Shown: positions 53,510-63,222 of the stretch, piece after piece
How positions within the stretch are numbered: the stretch's first letter is position 1
Layout of the letters: each line of letters begins with the position of its first letter
Origin: Billgrantia bachuensis
GTDB lineage: Bacteria; Pseudomonadota; Gammaproteobacteria; Pseudomonadales; Halomonadaceae
DNA length: 64,000 nt
Direction: 5' to 3'
Assembly (NCBI RefSeq): GCF_011742165.1
Contig: NZ_JAAQTO010000047.1
Span: 17,568-81,567, forward strand
The notes under the pieces: model-generated
Databases searched by the model: none
Seen by the model: only the letters and a program-made list of their open reading frames with translations
What the model was told of the DNA's origin: nothing
Program-made: the position numbers and the translations under genes

Positions 53510-54307
53510 TCAGGTGTCTGGCACGGCCCGCCGTACGTTGGACAGCAATAGGCCGCCGGTGGCGGGGTCGGTGATAAGCGTGCAGTCGATGCCATAGAGG
53601 TGTCGCACTAGGTCGGTGGTGACCACCTCACCGGGCGGGCCGGCGGCTACCAGTTGGCCGTTGTGCAGCGCCAGCAGGTGGTCGGCATAGCGGCAGGCGC
53701 TGGCCAGGTCGTGCAGTACCATCACCACGGTACGGCCATCGGCGGCAAGCCTTCGTACCAATTCAAAGACTTCGATCTGGTGGCCCAGGTCGAGCGCCGA
53801 GGTGGGTTCGTCGAGCAGCAATAGCGGCGTTTGCTGGGCAATGGTCATGGCGACCCAGGCCCGCTGGCGTTGTCCTCCGGATAGGGTATCCAGAGGACGT
53901 TCGGCCAATCCGGTGAGGTCCGCCGCGGCCAGGGCTTCTCGCACCACGTGCTGGTCTTCCGCCGACCACTGCCGCAGCCAGCCCTGGTGCGGCTGGCGGC
54001 CGAAGCGCACCAGCTCGGCCACGGTCAGCCCCTCCGGGGCGGTGGCCTCCTGGGGCAGCAGTGCCAGGCGCCGGGCCAACTCGCGGGCGGGCAGCTGCTG
54101 GATGTCCTTGCCATCGAGTAGCACCGCCCCTTGGCTGGGAACATGCAGCCGGGAGAGCCCAGCCAGCAGGGTGGATTTGCCGCAGCCGTTGGGCCCGACG
54201 ATGGCCGTAACCCGCCCCACCGGGAGGGAAAACTCGAGCCGGTCGATGACCGCCGTGCGGCCATAGCGCAGGGTCAGGTCGCGGGTGGCAAGTTCGTATC
54301 GGGTCAT
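53510..54307 (-). CDS. fepC: Siderophore ABC transporter ATP-binding protein (FepC/FhuC type)
   Basis: A 265-aa ABC ATPase with Walker A GPNGCGKST (about residues 36-44), signature LSGGQRQRAWVA (about 140-151), Walker B LLLLDEPTSALD and H-loop VLHDL. It energises the two Fep-type permeases; its start overlaps the preceding permease stop (ATGA). Last gene of a four-gene iron-siderophore operon. Confidence 0.9.
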   Translation of the reverse strand: MTRYELATRDLTLRYGRTAVIDRLEFSLPVGRVTAIVGPNGCGKSTLLAGLSRLHVPSQGAVLLDGKDIQQLPARELARRLALLPQEATAPEGLTVAELVRFGRQPHQGWLRQWSAEDQHVVREALAAADLTGLAERPLDTLSGGQRQRAWVAMTIAQQTPLLLLDEPTSALDLGHQIEVFELVRRLAADGRTVVMVLHDLASACRYADHLLALHNGQLVAAGPPGEVVTTDLVRHLYGIDCTLITDPATGGLLLSNVRRAVPDT

Positions 54308-55437
54308 GCCAGATTCCTCGAAGCCGGTCGCAGCAATATCCATAAGAGCCAGGGGCCGCCCACCACGGCAGTGACGATGCCCACCGGGATCTCGATGGGT
54401 GAGAGCAGCATCCTCCCAGCCAGGTCGGCCAGCACCATCACCAGCGCACCGGACAGCGCCGAGGCCATGATCGGCACTCCCCGCGGCGAGGAGAGCGAAC
54501 GGGCAATCTCCGGGCCGATCAGGCCGACCAGCCCCACCGGACCGGCCGCGGCAACCGCCAGCCCCGTCAGCAACACGGAGACGCCAAGAACCTGCCAACG
54601 CCGCTGAGTAATACGTAGGCCGAGGCCGGACGCCACGGCATCGGAAAAGCGCATCAGGGCTAGCGCACGCGTGAGCCATAGCGCGGCGGCAAGGCCGAAT
54701 GCCAGCCCGATGCCAAGCAGCATGACGGCACCGGCCGGGCGGGAGTTGAGCGAGCCGACGGTCCAAGGGTAGGCGGCATTGGCAGTATCGATATGAACCT
54801 GGGCCAACAGCAGTTGGGTAATGGCGCCGAACACCGCACCGACGCCGATACCGGCGACGATGAAGCGGTAGCCGCGAGTACCGCCGCCCGCAGCCAGGCC
54901 AAAGGTCAGGGCCGCCGCGGTGGCAGCCCCCACCAAGGCCATGGCGGGCGGCGCCAGGGAGACCCCAAGCCCCACTACTGAGGCCACGGCGAAGGCGGTG
55001 GCACCGTTGTCGATACCGATGATGCCGGGCGTAGCCAGGCGATTGCGGGCGAGAGTCTGCATGAGGCAGCCCGCTACTCCGAAGGCGGCACCGGTCAGCC
55101 AGGCCGCAGCCAGCCGCGGCAGGCGAAGTTCCTGTACCAGGAACACCACCATCATGTCTCCTCGGCCCACCAGCGCCGGCAAAACTGCCGGAAGCGGCAA
55201 GGGACTGCTGCCCAGGGCCAGGTAGGCAAGCGACGCCGCGATTAAAGCCACCAGCAGTAGCAGTACGGCCGCAAGCGCTTGCCTGTCGACCAACAGGCTA
55301 TACGGTTCGGCGCTGCCGGGCGTGCGCCAGGCCAGGCGCCAATGTCCTGCCGGCGCTGTTATGGTAGTCGCGTCGATGCATTGCGTGTCAGCGGTCCGCT
55401 GTCGAAGTTTGCTTTCGGCTGGCGCATTACAGAGCAT
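54304..55437 (-). CDS. Siderophore ABC transporter permease (FepG type)
   Basis: A 377-aa FecCD-family permease with about nine to ten helices and family motifs LRLPRLAAAWLTGAAFGVAGCLMQTLARNRLATPGIIGI and GPVGLVGLIGPEIARSL. The ATG at 55437 has AAGGGGAG upstream; an in-frame TTG at 55464 abuts the previous stop. The ~55-residue extension before the first helix is longer than usual for the family and contains no recognised motif. Confidence 0.88.
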   Translation of the reverse strand: MLCNAPAESKLRQRTADTQCIDATTITAPAGHWRLAWRTPGSAEPYSLLVDRQALAAVLLLLVALIAASLAYLALGSSPLPLPAVLPALVGRGDMMVVFLVQELRLPRLAAAWLTGAAFGVAGCLMQTLARNRLATPGIIGIDNGATAFAVASVVGLGVSLAPPAMALVGAATAAALTFGLAAGGGTRGYRFIVAGIGVGAVFGAITQLLLAQVHIDTANAAYPWTVGSLNSRPAGAVMLLGIGLAFGLAAALWLTRALALMRFSDAVASGLGLRITQRRWQVLGVSVLLTGLAVAAAGPVGLVGLIGPEIARSLSSPRGVPIMASALSGALVMVLADLAGRMLLSPIEIPVGIVTAVVGGPWLLWILLRPASRNLA

Positions 55438-55464
55438 GAAAGTTGACTCCCCTTCTCTCGCCAA

Positions 55465-56487
55465 TCATAGGGTCGGCATACGGCGTGCCCGCACCACGGT
55501 GACCAGCACCGGTGCGCCGCATAGGGCCGTGAGAACGCCCAGTGGCAGCTCCGAAGGCGCGACCAGCAAGCGCGAGATGATATCCGCCACGATCACCATC
55601 AACGGACCCAGCGGCAAACACAGCCACAGGGTGCGGCGAATATCGGGCCCGGCCAGGGCGCGGGCCGCGAACGGCACCACCAGGCCGATGAAGGCGATGG
55701 GGCCTGCGGTGGCGGTGGCGGCACCTACCAGCAGCGCCACGGCCATGATGATCAGTAGCCGGATCAGCCCCGGGCGATGCCCCAACCCGCTGGCGACCCT
55801 TTCACCCAGCGCCATTGCTGCCAAGGGGCGTGCCACGACAAGAGTCAATCCTCCCGCTATCAGCAAGCTGGGCAGGATGGCGAGCAAATGCTCGAGCCGA
55901 CGCCCGGCCAGGCTGCCCACGATCCAGAAGCGGATCTCGTCGGCGGCGCGCTGATCGAACAGAAGCAACAGCGAGGTGAGCGAGAGCAGCAGACCCGTCA
56001 GCGCGGCGCCGGCCAGCACCAGCCGCACCGGGTCGTTTCGGGCGCCACTCACCCTGGCCACGCCAAGCACACAAAGACAGCCCGCCATGGCACCGAGCTG
56101 CGCCACACCGACCCGCATCGTCGTCGCCGTGGCACCCAGCACCAGCGCCAGCGCGACGGCAAAGGCGGCGCCGGCACTGACCCCGAGCAGCCCCGGCTCG
56201 GCCAGGGGGTTGCGGGTCACCGCCTGCAGCAGAGCACCCGCCACGCCAAGCGACACCCCCACCACCAGGCCGACCAGGGTGCGAGGCAGACGCAGTGAGC
56301 CGAGCACGAACCGGGCCTCGGCATCGCCCTGCCCCATCAATACGGCCAAGGCCCGGTCCGGGCCGACATCGCCGGCGCCCAGCAACAGGCTGACCACACA
56401 AACCAGGACCAGTAGCATCAACAGGCCCGCTAGCGTCCTTGGAAGCCGGCGGGCCGAGGCGAGGCCTGCATGGGGTTCCGCAGCCAT
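55465..56487 (-). CDS. Siderophore ABC transporter permease (FepD type)
   Basis: A 340-aa FecCD-family permease: LRLPRTLVGLVVGVSLGVAGALLQAVTRNPLAEPGLLGVSAGAAFAV near residues 66-112 and GPIAFIGLVVPFAARALAGPD are typical. It forms the inner-membrane channel with the second permease. The start overlaps the binding-protein stop (TGATG). Confidence 0.9.
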   Translation of the reverse strand: MAAEPHAGLASARRLPRTLAGLLMLLVLVCVVSLLLGAGDVGPDRALAVLMGQGDAEARFVLGSLRLPRTLVGLVVGVSLGVAGALLQAVTRNPLAEPGLLGVSAGAAFAVALALVLGATATTMRVGVAQLGAMAGCLCVLGVARVSGARNDPVRLVLAGAALTGLLLSLTSLLLLFDQRAADEIRFWIVGSLAGRRLEHLLAILPSLLIAGGLTLVVARPLAAMALGERVASGLGHRPGLIRLLIIMAVALLVGAATATAGPIAFIGLVVPFAARALAGPDIRRTLWLCLPLGPLMVIVADIISRLLVAPSELPLGVLTALCGAPVLVTVVRARRMPTL

Positions 56488-57416
56488 CAAGGCGACAGCG
56501 CGGCGTCGAGTTCGTCGAGTATGGCCTGGGCCGCCAGCGGGCCGGTGGCACTCGTCCACAGCTGGCCATCTACCGGCACCACCCGGTCGCGGTCGACCAC
56601 GTCGAGGCGGGAGAAAGCGGGCGACGCCTTGGCGGCCTCGAGGGCTTCGTCTCCCTCCTCGTTGAGCGTGGCCAGGAACAGCCAGTCGGCATCGACGCGG
56701 GAGAGGTTCTCGAGGCTCAGGGTGTCGCTGTGAGGCTTGCCTTCTTGCACCAGGCCGGCATCGTGGATCGCCAGGCCGGCGGCATGCAGCAGGCCGGTGG
56801 AGAAAAGCTGATCCGACATGACCATGGGCCCCTGGGGCATCCAGCGCACCAGCACGGCGCTGGACGCCTCGGCGGCGGCGATTCGCTCGGCCAACTCAGC
56901 GGCGCGGGCATCCACCTCTTCCAATGCAGCCTCGCCCTCCGCCTCGCGTCCCAGGGCCTGGGCAAACAAGCGCGTCTCGCTACGCCAGGCATCGGGATCG
57001 AAACCCTGTGTCAACGGCACCACGGTCGGTGCCATGCGCGAGAGCAGCCGGTACTGCGCCTCGGGCAGCCGTGGCGGCGCCAGGATCAGGTCCGGTTCGA
57101 GTGCCAGCACGGCCTCGAGATTGATCTCGCGTACCACACCGACAATGGCAGGTCGGTCGTCGCCGAGATGCGCCTCGATGTAGCGGGCCACGCCGTCACC
57201 GCCACGAGTCGTCACCGCACCGAGTGGTGCAATGCCGATCGCCAGGGCGGTATCCAAGGCACCCTCATGGAGGGTCACTACGCGCTCGGGAGCGTCGGGC
57301 ACTTCGATTTCACCGTAGGCGGTCGTCACACTGGTCGCCTGGGCCGGTACGGCCACGAAAGCGAGCAGGGCCACCAGGCTGGCGACCGCCAGCCTGCAGG
57401 TCTTGGTCAGGAACAT
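56487..57416 (-). CDS. Iron-siderophore ABC substrate-binding protein (FepB/FecB type)
   Basis: A 309-aa type III periplasmic binding protein; signal peptide residues 1-27. TAYGEIEVPDAPERVVTLHEGALDTALAIGIAPLGAVT and LEAVLALEPDLILAPPRLPE are typical. It delivers ferric siderophore to the FepD/G-type permeases. GAGGAGAG precedes the ATG, and a Fur-like box lies about 60 bp upstream. First gene of the operon. Confidence 0.9.
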   Translation of the reverse strand: MFLTKTCRLAVASLVALLAFVAVPAQATSVTTAYGEIEVPDAPERVVTLHEGALDTALAIGIAPLGAVTTRGGDGVARYIEAHLGDDRPAIVGVVREINLEAVLALEPDLILAPPRLPEAQYRLLSRMAPTVVPLTQGFDPDAWRSETRLFAQALGREAEGEAALEEVDARAAELAERIAAAEASSAVLVRWMPQGPMVMSDQLFSTGLLHAAGLAIHDAGLVQEGKPHSDTLSLENLSRVDADWLFLATLNEEGDEALEAAKASPAFSRLDVVDRDRVVPVDGQLWTSATGPLAAQAILDELDAALSP

Positions 57417-57473
57417 GGACTCTCCTCGATCCAGCCAGCGCCGCCGGTGGTGACGACGCGAGTCAAACTTTAA

Positions 57474-57488
57474 TGATAATTAATCTCA
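57474..57488. promoter_or_regulatory. Fur-like box upstream of the siderophore ABC operon
   Basis: TGATAATTAATCTCA matches the 7-1-7 Fur consensus TGATAATNATTATCA at 12 of 14 defined positions. Confidence 0.7.
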
Positions 57489-57580
57489 TGAGAGATTGCA
57501 GCGTCCGAAACCGACAACAGGACGTTCGAAAATCAGAAACCATGCCTGGCTGGCCATGTGGCAGCTCCGACAAAGGCGAG

Positions 57581-58458
57581 TCAGTGCCGGCCGAGTGCCG
57601 TCGCGACCTCATCGACTTGGGCTCGCACGCTAACCAGTCCGGCACCTGAGAGATACCAGAGTCCGGGAGACAGCAACTCGACGACAATATCCGCACCACC
57701 CTCGTCGGCCAATGATCGCTTGAGCGCATCGACATCCAGCGGCACCTGGCCAATGGCCGCGCTGCGGTCCACCACCAGCACCGCATCCGGGTTCATGCGC
57801 ACCATGTTAGCGGGCGTCAACGGGATGAAGGTGCGGCTGCCCCTCTCCTGAGTCTCCACACCCTTGGGTACTGTCGGCGCGCTCAGTTGGAGCAGCTCGC
57901 TTACCACCGGCTCCTGGCGCAGGGAGTAGTTGCCATCGCTGTGTGTCACCACCAGGACCGAGGCGCCCTGGGGCAGCGAACCGCGTGCCTCCTCGATGTA
58001 GATGCGAAGCTCCTCCAAGGCCGCTTCGGCCCGCGGCACGGCATCGAAGCGTTCGGCAAGGCGCAGCACCCTGTCGCTGAAAGCGTGAAGGAATTCTCCC
58101 TCGCCCAGGGACACATCCATCACCTCTGCGACCCCGTCGAGTGCCAGGCCGGCATCTCCCTGGCGCCCGGTCACCAGGATCAGGTCAGGAGCGATGTCGG
58201 CCAGCGCTCCGGCGTCAGGCTCCTTGAGACTCCCCACGTCCGGGCGGCCTTGCAGCAGATGCGCCACGTAGGAAGGGGCCGATTGGTGCGGCAGGCCGAC
58301 GAGTTGCTCCTCCAGCCCCAGCGCCTCCAGCGTATCCACGCTCCCCCAATCGAAGCTGGCAACAGTTGGCTTGCTTCCAGGCGCTTCGGCCTGGGTTGCC
58401 AATGGCAGCGTAGTCAGTGCCAGGGAGAGTGCCGGTATCCACCATTTGCGAACCATCA
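57581..58458 (-). CDS. Second iron-siderophore binding protein (FatB/CeuE-like)
   Basis: A 292-aa type III binding protein with a signal peptide (about residues 1-23). VASFDWGSVDTLEALGLEEQLVGLP and ALADIAPDLILVTGRQGD match the family. GGAGGT lies just before the start (two tandem ATGs at 58458/58455). It is divergent from the TonB receptor gene and precedes the other binding protein on the same strand by about 160 bp, so one ABC system may use two binding proteins. Confidence 0.87.
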
Positions 58459-58791
58459 TCGGACCTCCGTTAAAAATGAGAACCAATCACAACGGAGCGA
58501 CGACGCTAGCACGATCCAGGCGACACCTGTCGCAACAGTGCGTTGCAGGCTTCAGAACTGCCGCATCGAATCGTCCCGGAAAAAAGGTTGCATGTTCTGC
58601 AACGCATCATTCCGCACACATTAATTCACAAAGATAATGCAAATCCTTATCATTTGCTGAATTGAAGTTAGCCAGCTACTCAAAAGAGCTCGCCCCGGCT
58701 TCGCGGCGGCACGGCCATCAATACGGCAGCCGCCTCCCTACATACCATGGGCCAGCAAGGTCATGGCCACCATGAGCAAGGAGACGAGTAG
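58459..58791. other. Divergent control region between the second binding protein and the TonB receptor
   Basis: 333 bp with no gene. A good Fur-like box lies at 58633-58651, and a weaker one (AAAAATGAGAACCAATCAC, about 58472-58490) lies just upstream of the binding-protein start. Confidence 0.65.
58633..58651. promoter_or_regulatory. Fur-like box upstream of the TonB-dependent receptor
   Basis: GATAATGCAAATCCTTATC matches the 19-bp Fur consensus GATAATGATAATCATTATC at 16 positions. Confidence 0.75.
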
Positions 58792-60858
58792 ATGCACACC
58801 TCCCCCACCCTGCCTTTCATGCGCACCGCCCTGTCGCAGGCGCTGGGCGTTGCCGCGGCGTGCGTCACTGCCAGTGCGCTGGCGCAGGATTCAGATCAGT
58901 TGGAGACGGTCGTCGTCACTGCCGCAGGCTATGAGCAGGTGCTATCCGATGCCCCGGCCAGCATCTCGGTGATCAGCGGGGAGGAACTGAACAGGCGCTC
59001 TTACACCAGCATCGTCGACGCCATGGATAACATTCCAGGGGTCTATGTCACGGGCGGAGGCGACGCGCAAGACATCAGCATCCGCGGCATGGACGACAGC
59101 TATACCCTCTATCTGGTCGACGGGCGCCCCATCTCCGCAGGCCGCTCCGTCAACACCAACGGCAGCGACGGCGGCAAGCAGATCGGCCTGCCACCCATCT
59201 CGATGATCGAGCGCGTCGAGGTGATTCGTGGACCGATGTCGTCCCTCTACGGCTCGAGTGCCATGGGTGGGGTCGTCAACATCATCACCAAGAAGGCTAC
59301 CGACGAGTGGTCGGGCTCGGTGACCACCGAGTACACCCACTCCTTGAATGACGTTAACAACGACGGTCAACAGGTCAGCTTCGCCATCAGCGGCCCTCTC
59401 ATTCAGGGTCTGCTGGGGGTGCAGGTCCATGGCAGTTGGGTCGGCCTAGAAGAGAGCGACCACATCGGTGGGGACGATAACGCGGAAAGCACGCCGGACA
59501 GCGATACTCGCCAGGGCGGCGTCAAGTTCTATCTCACACCCAACGAGGAGAACGAGTTCACCCTAGGCTATATCTCATCGACCAAGGAGTACACCCACAA
59601 CCCCGGCATCAGCATTCCGCTGGTCGATGCCCGTGGCAACCCCACGGTCTCCAGCACGACGCGCTACGACAAGGATGTCTACACCCTGGGGCACCGGGGT
59701 ACCTACGGCAACCTGATCGTCGACAGCTATGTGCAACAGGACATCTCCGAGCGCGTTCAGGCCGACGAGAAGAAGGAGGAGATGACCACCTTCAATACTC
59801 AGGCCACCTACTTCTGGGGCAACCATGTCCTCACCGTCGGCGGGCAGTACAAGCAGGAAGAGCTGGTCGACGAAACCAACGGCTTGTTCACCGCCGGCGT
59901 CCCTGGCGCTGAACGCAGTGTAGAGCGCTGGCTGGGTGCCGCCTTCGCCGAGATGGAGTGGCACGTCACCGACCGGCTGAACCTCACGACCGGCGTTCGC
60001 TACGACGATGACGAGCTATTCGGCGGCCATCTCTCGCCGCGCGTCTATGCGAACTACCGCCTCGACCCGCAGTGGACCCTGAAGGGCGGCGTTTCCACCG
60101 GCTACAAGCAGCCGAGCCTGGCAGATGCCAGCGAGGGCTTCGGTCGCGGCACCGGTGGCCCCAACTCGCCGGCACCGCACCCCCGCGCCCTGATCATTGG
60201 CAACGAAAGCCTCGCCCCGGAAACCAGCACCAACTACGAGCTGGGCCTGGTATTCAGCAGCGCCGCACGAGACGTCACGGCCAGCGCCACGCTGTTCCAT
60301 ACCCAGTTCGACGACAAGATCGCCGAAGAGCCGTTGTGTGAGCCGGGCGGCAATGCCAACGACCCATCCACCTGGCAATGTCCCTACGCCGGCAATGACT
60401 ATCTGTTCATCCGTACCCGGACGAACATCGACGAAGCCGAGATGCAGGGGGTCGAGCTGACCCTGGATTACGACATCACCTCGACGGTGGGCCTCAGCTC
60501 CAGCTACACCTATACCGACTCCGAGCAGAAGACCGGCGAGTTCCAGGGAGAGCCGCTCAACAAGATTCCCGAGCACATGGTCAACCTGGCGTTGGACTGG
60601 CAGACCAGCGAGCGGTTGAACCTGTGGCTGCAGGGTAACTATCGCAGCGAGACCAGCGAGTTCCTCAGCCGCACCGCTATGGAGAACGGCACGCCCGGCT
60701 ACGGCTTGATCGATGCCGGCCTGGTTTACGCCTTGAACGACAGCGCCCGGGTGAAGGCAGGCGTTTACAACATTGCCAATCGAGAGATCACCAATGACGA
60801 GTACGGCGTGGTACTGGACGGGCGCCAGGTCACCTTGGGGTTGACCGTTGACTTCTGA
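58792..60858 (+). CDS. TonB-dependent siderophore receptor (FepA/CirA-like)
   Basis: A 688-aa outer-membrane receptor. Signal peptide about residues 1-31, TonB-box-like LETVVVTAAG, plug domain (SISVISGEELNRRSYTSIVDAMDNIPGV ... MIERVEVIRGPMSSLYGSSAMGGVVNIITKK, about residues 55-165), then a beta-barrel ending in an aromatic residue (LGLTVDF). It imports a ferric siderophore, probably a catecholate by resemblance to FepA/CirA. AAGGAG precedes the ATG; a Fur-like box and a downstream terminator frame it. Confidence 0.92.
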   Translation: MHTSPTLPFMRTALSQALGVAAACVTASALAQDSDQLETVVVTAAGYEQVLSDAPASISVISGEELNRRSYTSIVDAMDNIPGVYVTGGGDAQDISIRGMDDSYTLYLVDGRPISAGRSVNTNGSDGGKQIGLPPISMIERVEVIRGPMSSLYGSSAMGGVVNIITKKATDEWSGSVTTEYTHSLNDVNNDGQQVSFAISGPLIQGLLGVQVHGSWVGLEESDHIGGDDNAESTPDSDTRQGGVKFYLTPNEENEFTLGYISSTKEYTHNPGISIPLVDARGNPTVSSTTRYDKDVYTLGHRGTYGNLIVDSYVQQDISERVQADEKKEEMTTFNTQATYFWGNHVLTVGGQYKQEELVDETNGLFTAGVPGAERSVERWLGAAFAEMEWHVTDRLNLTTGVRYDDDELFGGHLSPRVYANYRLDPQWTLKGGVSTGYKQPSLADASEGFGRGTGGPNSPAPHPRALIIGNESLAPETSTNYELGLVFSSAARDVTASATLFHTQFDDKIAEEPLCEPGGNANDPSTWQCPYAGNDYLFIRTRTNIDEAEMQGVELTLDYDITSTVGLSSSYTYTDSEQKTGEFQGEPLNKIPEHMVNLALDWQTSERLNLWLQGNYRSETSEFLSRTAMENGTPGYGLIDAGLVYALNDSARVKAGVYNIANREITNDEYGVVLDGRQVTLGLTVDF

Positions 60859-60888
60859 CTTCGAGCCAGGCCGCTGTTTCAATGTCTT

Positions 60889-60912
60889 CGCCCCGGTTCC
60901 CCGGGGCGTTTT
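60889..60912 (+). terminator. Rho-independent terminator after the TonB receptor
   Basis: Perfect 8-bp stem CGCCCCGG / CCGGGGCG with a TTCC loop followed by TTTT. Confidence 0.85.
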
Positions 60913-61002
60913 CCTTGGCAGTCCTGCCTGTAAAGCGCAATGATTTTCATTTGTTTGGCTTGCTGGCACAATGCTCCATCTCCCTCCTCCACGGTTGCCA
61001 CC

Positions 61003-62031
61003 ATGCACGAATTCGACGAACTAGCCGCTTTCGATGCCGTCATGACGCTCGGCAGTCTGACACTCAGTGCACGCAAGCTGGGGTTGGCAAAGTCGACTCT
61101 GAGCCGGCGCATCTCCCAGCTCGAGCGGCAATTGGGCCAAACCCTGCTACGCCGCCAGTCCAACCGGCTGCTGCCGACCGAAGCGGGCCAGATGTTCCAT
61201 GTCTATTGTCGGCAGATGCTTGAACTCGCCGAACAGAGCCGGCTGGCACTCGAGGAGCTGAGCGAGGAAATCAGCGGAGAGGTGCAGGTGGCCACGCACA
61301 GTGCCCTGGCACGCAGCTGGCTGGCGTCGCGACTGGCAGAATTCATGGATCGTCATCCCGGTGTACGGTTGACGCTGCAGACCTGCACCGCCCCGCCCCT
61401 GGCGGCTGAAAGCCAGGCTGCCACCCTCTGGCTGGGAGAAGTGCACGGCAGCGAATTACGCCAGGAAGTGCTCGGCTGGCTCGGCCGTGGCCTGTACGGC
61501 CACCCTGACTATCTCGCGCGTCACGGCGAGCCTCTCCACCCCCACGAGCTATCCCAACATGCCTGGATCGACCTGCTGGGCGAAACCGAACAGGGGCTGA
61601 CGTTCACGCATCCGCAGCAAGGCGAGTTTCGCTTCCAACCGCCCGATTCGCGCTTTCGCGTCGACCAGCAGACGCTGCATGGCGATGCCATTGCCCGCGC
61701 TCATGGGCTCGGCATCATACCCGACTGGATGGCCGCGGCGCGCGAGCGCGCTCACCCGGGTTCGCTGGTGCGCTGCCTGCCGGAGTGGAGCGCGCCGCCG
61801 GTACCGGTGACCCTGCTCTACCCCTATGGTTCGCGCTCGCGACGTTTGAATGCGCTGCTCGCCTTCCTGCGCAAAGCTGTTCCAGACGAGTGGATCTCGG
61901 CCGCTGAGGAGCAGAGCGCCGATAGCGTTTCCCCTAGCCCCTCAGCAAAGGCCACTCCACACGCACCGCGCCCCTGCCAGGCTGACCTTCGTGATCAGCG
62001 ACGCCTGTCGACCTTCAGCGTCACTGAATAA
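61003..62031 (+). CDS. LysR-family transcriptional regulator
   Basis: A 342-aa protein with an N-terminal HTH (SLTLSARKLGLAKSTLSRRISQLERQLGQTLLRRQSNRLLPTEAG, about residues 16-60) and a LysR substrate domain. The start at 61003 matches the family N-terminus (MHEFDELAAFDAVM); an in-frame ATG at 60940 would add an unlikely leader. The last ~35 residues are a low-complexity tail that overlaps the convergent lipoprotein gene by 37 nt. Target unknown. Confidence 0.85.
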   Translation: MHEFDELAAFDAVMTLGSLTLSARKLGLAKSTLSRRISQLERQLGQTLLRRQSNRLLPTEAGQMFHVYCRQMLELAEQSRLALEELSEEISGEVQVATHSALARSWLASRLAEFMDRHPGVRLTLQTCTAPPLAAESQAATLWLGEVHGSELRQEVLGWLGRGLYGHPDYLARHGEPLHPHELSQHAWIDLLGETEQGLTFTHPQQGEFRFQPPDSRFRVDQQTLHGDAIARAHGLGIIPDWMAAARERAHPGSLVRCLPEWSAPPVPVTLLYPYGSRSRRLNALLAFLRKAVPDEWISAAEEQSADSVSPSPSAKATPHAPRPCQADLRDQRRLSTFSVTE

Positions 62032-62417
62032 CGGTAGTCGCGCTCCATCATGCCCAAGGAACCAGGGCTCGTATGCGGTGTGGTCACCCGCAGGTACCAG
62101 GTGCCCGCCTCGAGCTGGCGCTCGATCCTGAAGTTGCTGTTACGCCCGCTGTTCCAGTCACGCACCACGAGCTGCCCATCGGCATCGAGCAACTGGCCGG
62201 CGGGCGCCACGGAGCCCGCATCGCCGGGGAAGGTATGGCTCTCCAGCACCACGCGGGCGGGCGCGTCCAGGGTAAAGGTGAAGTAGCGATGCCCGGGTGT
62301 CATGACTTCGTGAGCGTGACCGGGCACCAGCTCGGTGGCGCTATCCCGTGGATCACCCATGCCGGCACAGCCAGCCAGCAGCAGGGTCAGTAGCAGAGAG
62401 GACATGAAGCGCTTCAT
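61995..62417 (-). CDS. Small lipoprotein with pre-peptidase C-terminal-like beta domain
   Basis: A 140-aa protein with a lipobox (LLTLLLAGC, Cys at 17). The mature part (YFTFTLDAPARVVLESHTFPGD ... LEAGTWYLRVTT) resembles PPC-type beta-sandwich domains that cap secreted proteins. Function unknown. Its 3' end overlaps the convergent LysR gene. Confidence 0.7.
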   Translation of the reverse strand: MKRFMSSLLLTLLLAGCAGMGDPRDSATELVPGHAHEVMTPGHRYFTFTLDAPARVVLESHTFPGDAGSVAPAGQLLDADGQLVVRDWNSGRNSNFRIERQLEAGTWYLRVTTPHTSPGSLGMMERDYRYSVTLKVDRRR

Positions 62418-62454
62418 GACAGACTCCTTTCCGAATAAGCCAGCCCTTGTTCTC

Positions 62455-63222
62455 TCAGCCTAACCCCAACAGGCGTTCTGCGCCCAGCCAGATCAAGCGC
62501 AGCGCCAGCAGCGTCAGCACCCATTTGAAGAGGAAGTCGAAACGATGGTCGGTGACCCGGTTCAACAGACGAAGTCCCAGCCAGGTCCCGAGAAAGCCCG
62601 CCATCACCATCACCAGCATCAGCCCCAGCCAGTCGCGAAAGACGAACCCGGCGAAGCCGAAGATGAACGCCTTGGTGGTGTGCTGCAGCGTCATGCAAGT
62701 GGCGAAGGTGGCCACCCGCGGCAGCCGTTCGTTCATGCCGAGCTTGATGAACGAGGCCACCATGGGGCCACTGGCACCTACCAGGCTGGACAGCAGGGTG
62801 GTGACGGCACCGGCGATCACGGTGCCGGTGCGCCCCACCGCCCGCTGGGGCAGGCCCGGGCCCCAGCAGGAGTAAAGCACGAAGGCGGCGATGCACAGCT
62901 CCAGCACGCCATGGGGCAGGCGAATCAGCAGCCAGGCCGCCACCAGGGCACCGACCAACACCCCAGGCAGGAAGGCCACGACGATGTCGCGGCGAATGTG
63001 GCGCCAGGTCATCAGCGCGCGGCCGCCGTTGGAGCCGAGCTGCACCATGCCGTGCACCGGTATCAGCGCCGTGGCCGGCATCACCTGGGCCATGGCGATG
63101 ATCAGCAGGGTGCCCCCACCGATGCCGGCTGCCGCCGAGAGCGCCGAGGTCAGCACCGAGAGCAGCACCAGACCCAGGTTGACCCCAGCCGAGAGGGGCG
63201 AGAGCAGTTCCAGCATCAGCAT
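62455..63222 (-). CDS. TauE/SafE-family membrane protein (sulfite/organic anion exporter type)
   Basis: A 255-aa protein with about eight helices in two repeats; the TauE/SafE N-terminal pattern SALSAAAGIGGGTLLIIAM (about residues 26-44) and the second-repeat SSLVGASGPMVASFI (about 145-159) are present. Family members export sulfite, sulfoacetate or other anions. The 38-bp gap to the lipoprotein downstream suggests possible co-transcription. Substrate unknown. Confidence 0.85.
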   Translation of the reverse strand: MLMLELLSPLSAGVNLGLVLLSVLTSALSAAAGIGGGTLLIIAMAQVMPATALIPVHGMVQLGSNGGRALMTWRHIRRDIVVAFLPGVLVGALVAAWLLIRLPHGVLELCIAAFVLYSCWGPGLPQRAVGRTGTVIAGAVTTLLSSLVGASGPMVASFIKLGMNERLPRVATFATCMTLQHTTKAFIFGFAGFVFRDWLGLMLVMVMAGFLGTWLGLRLLNRVTDHRFDFLFKWVLTLLALRLIWLGAERLLGLG

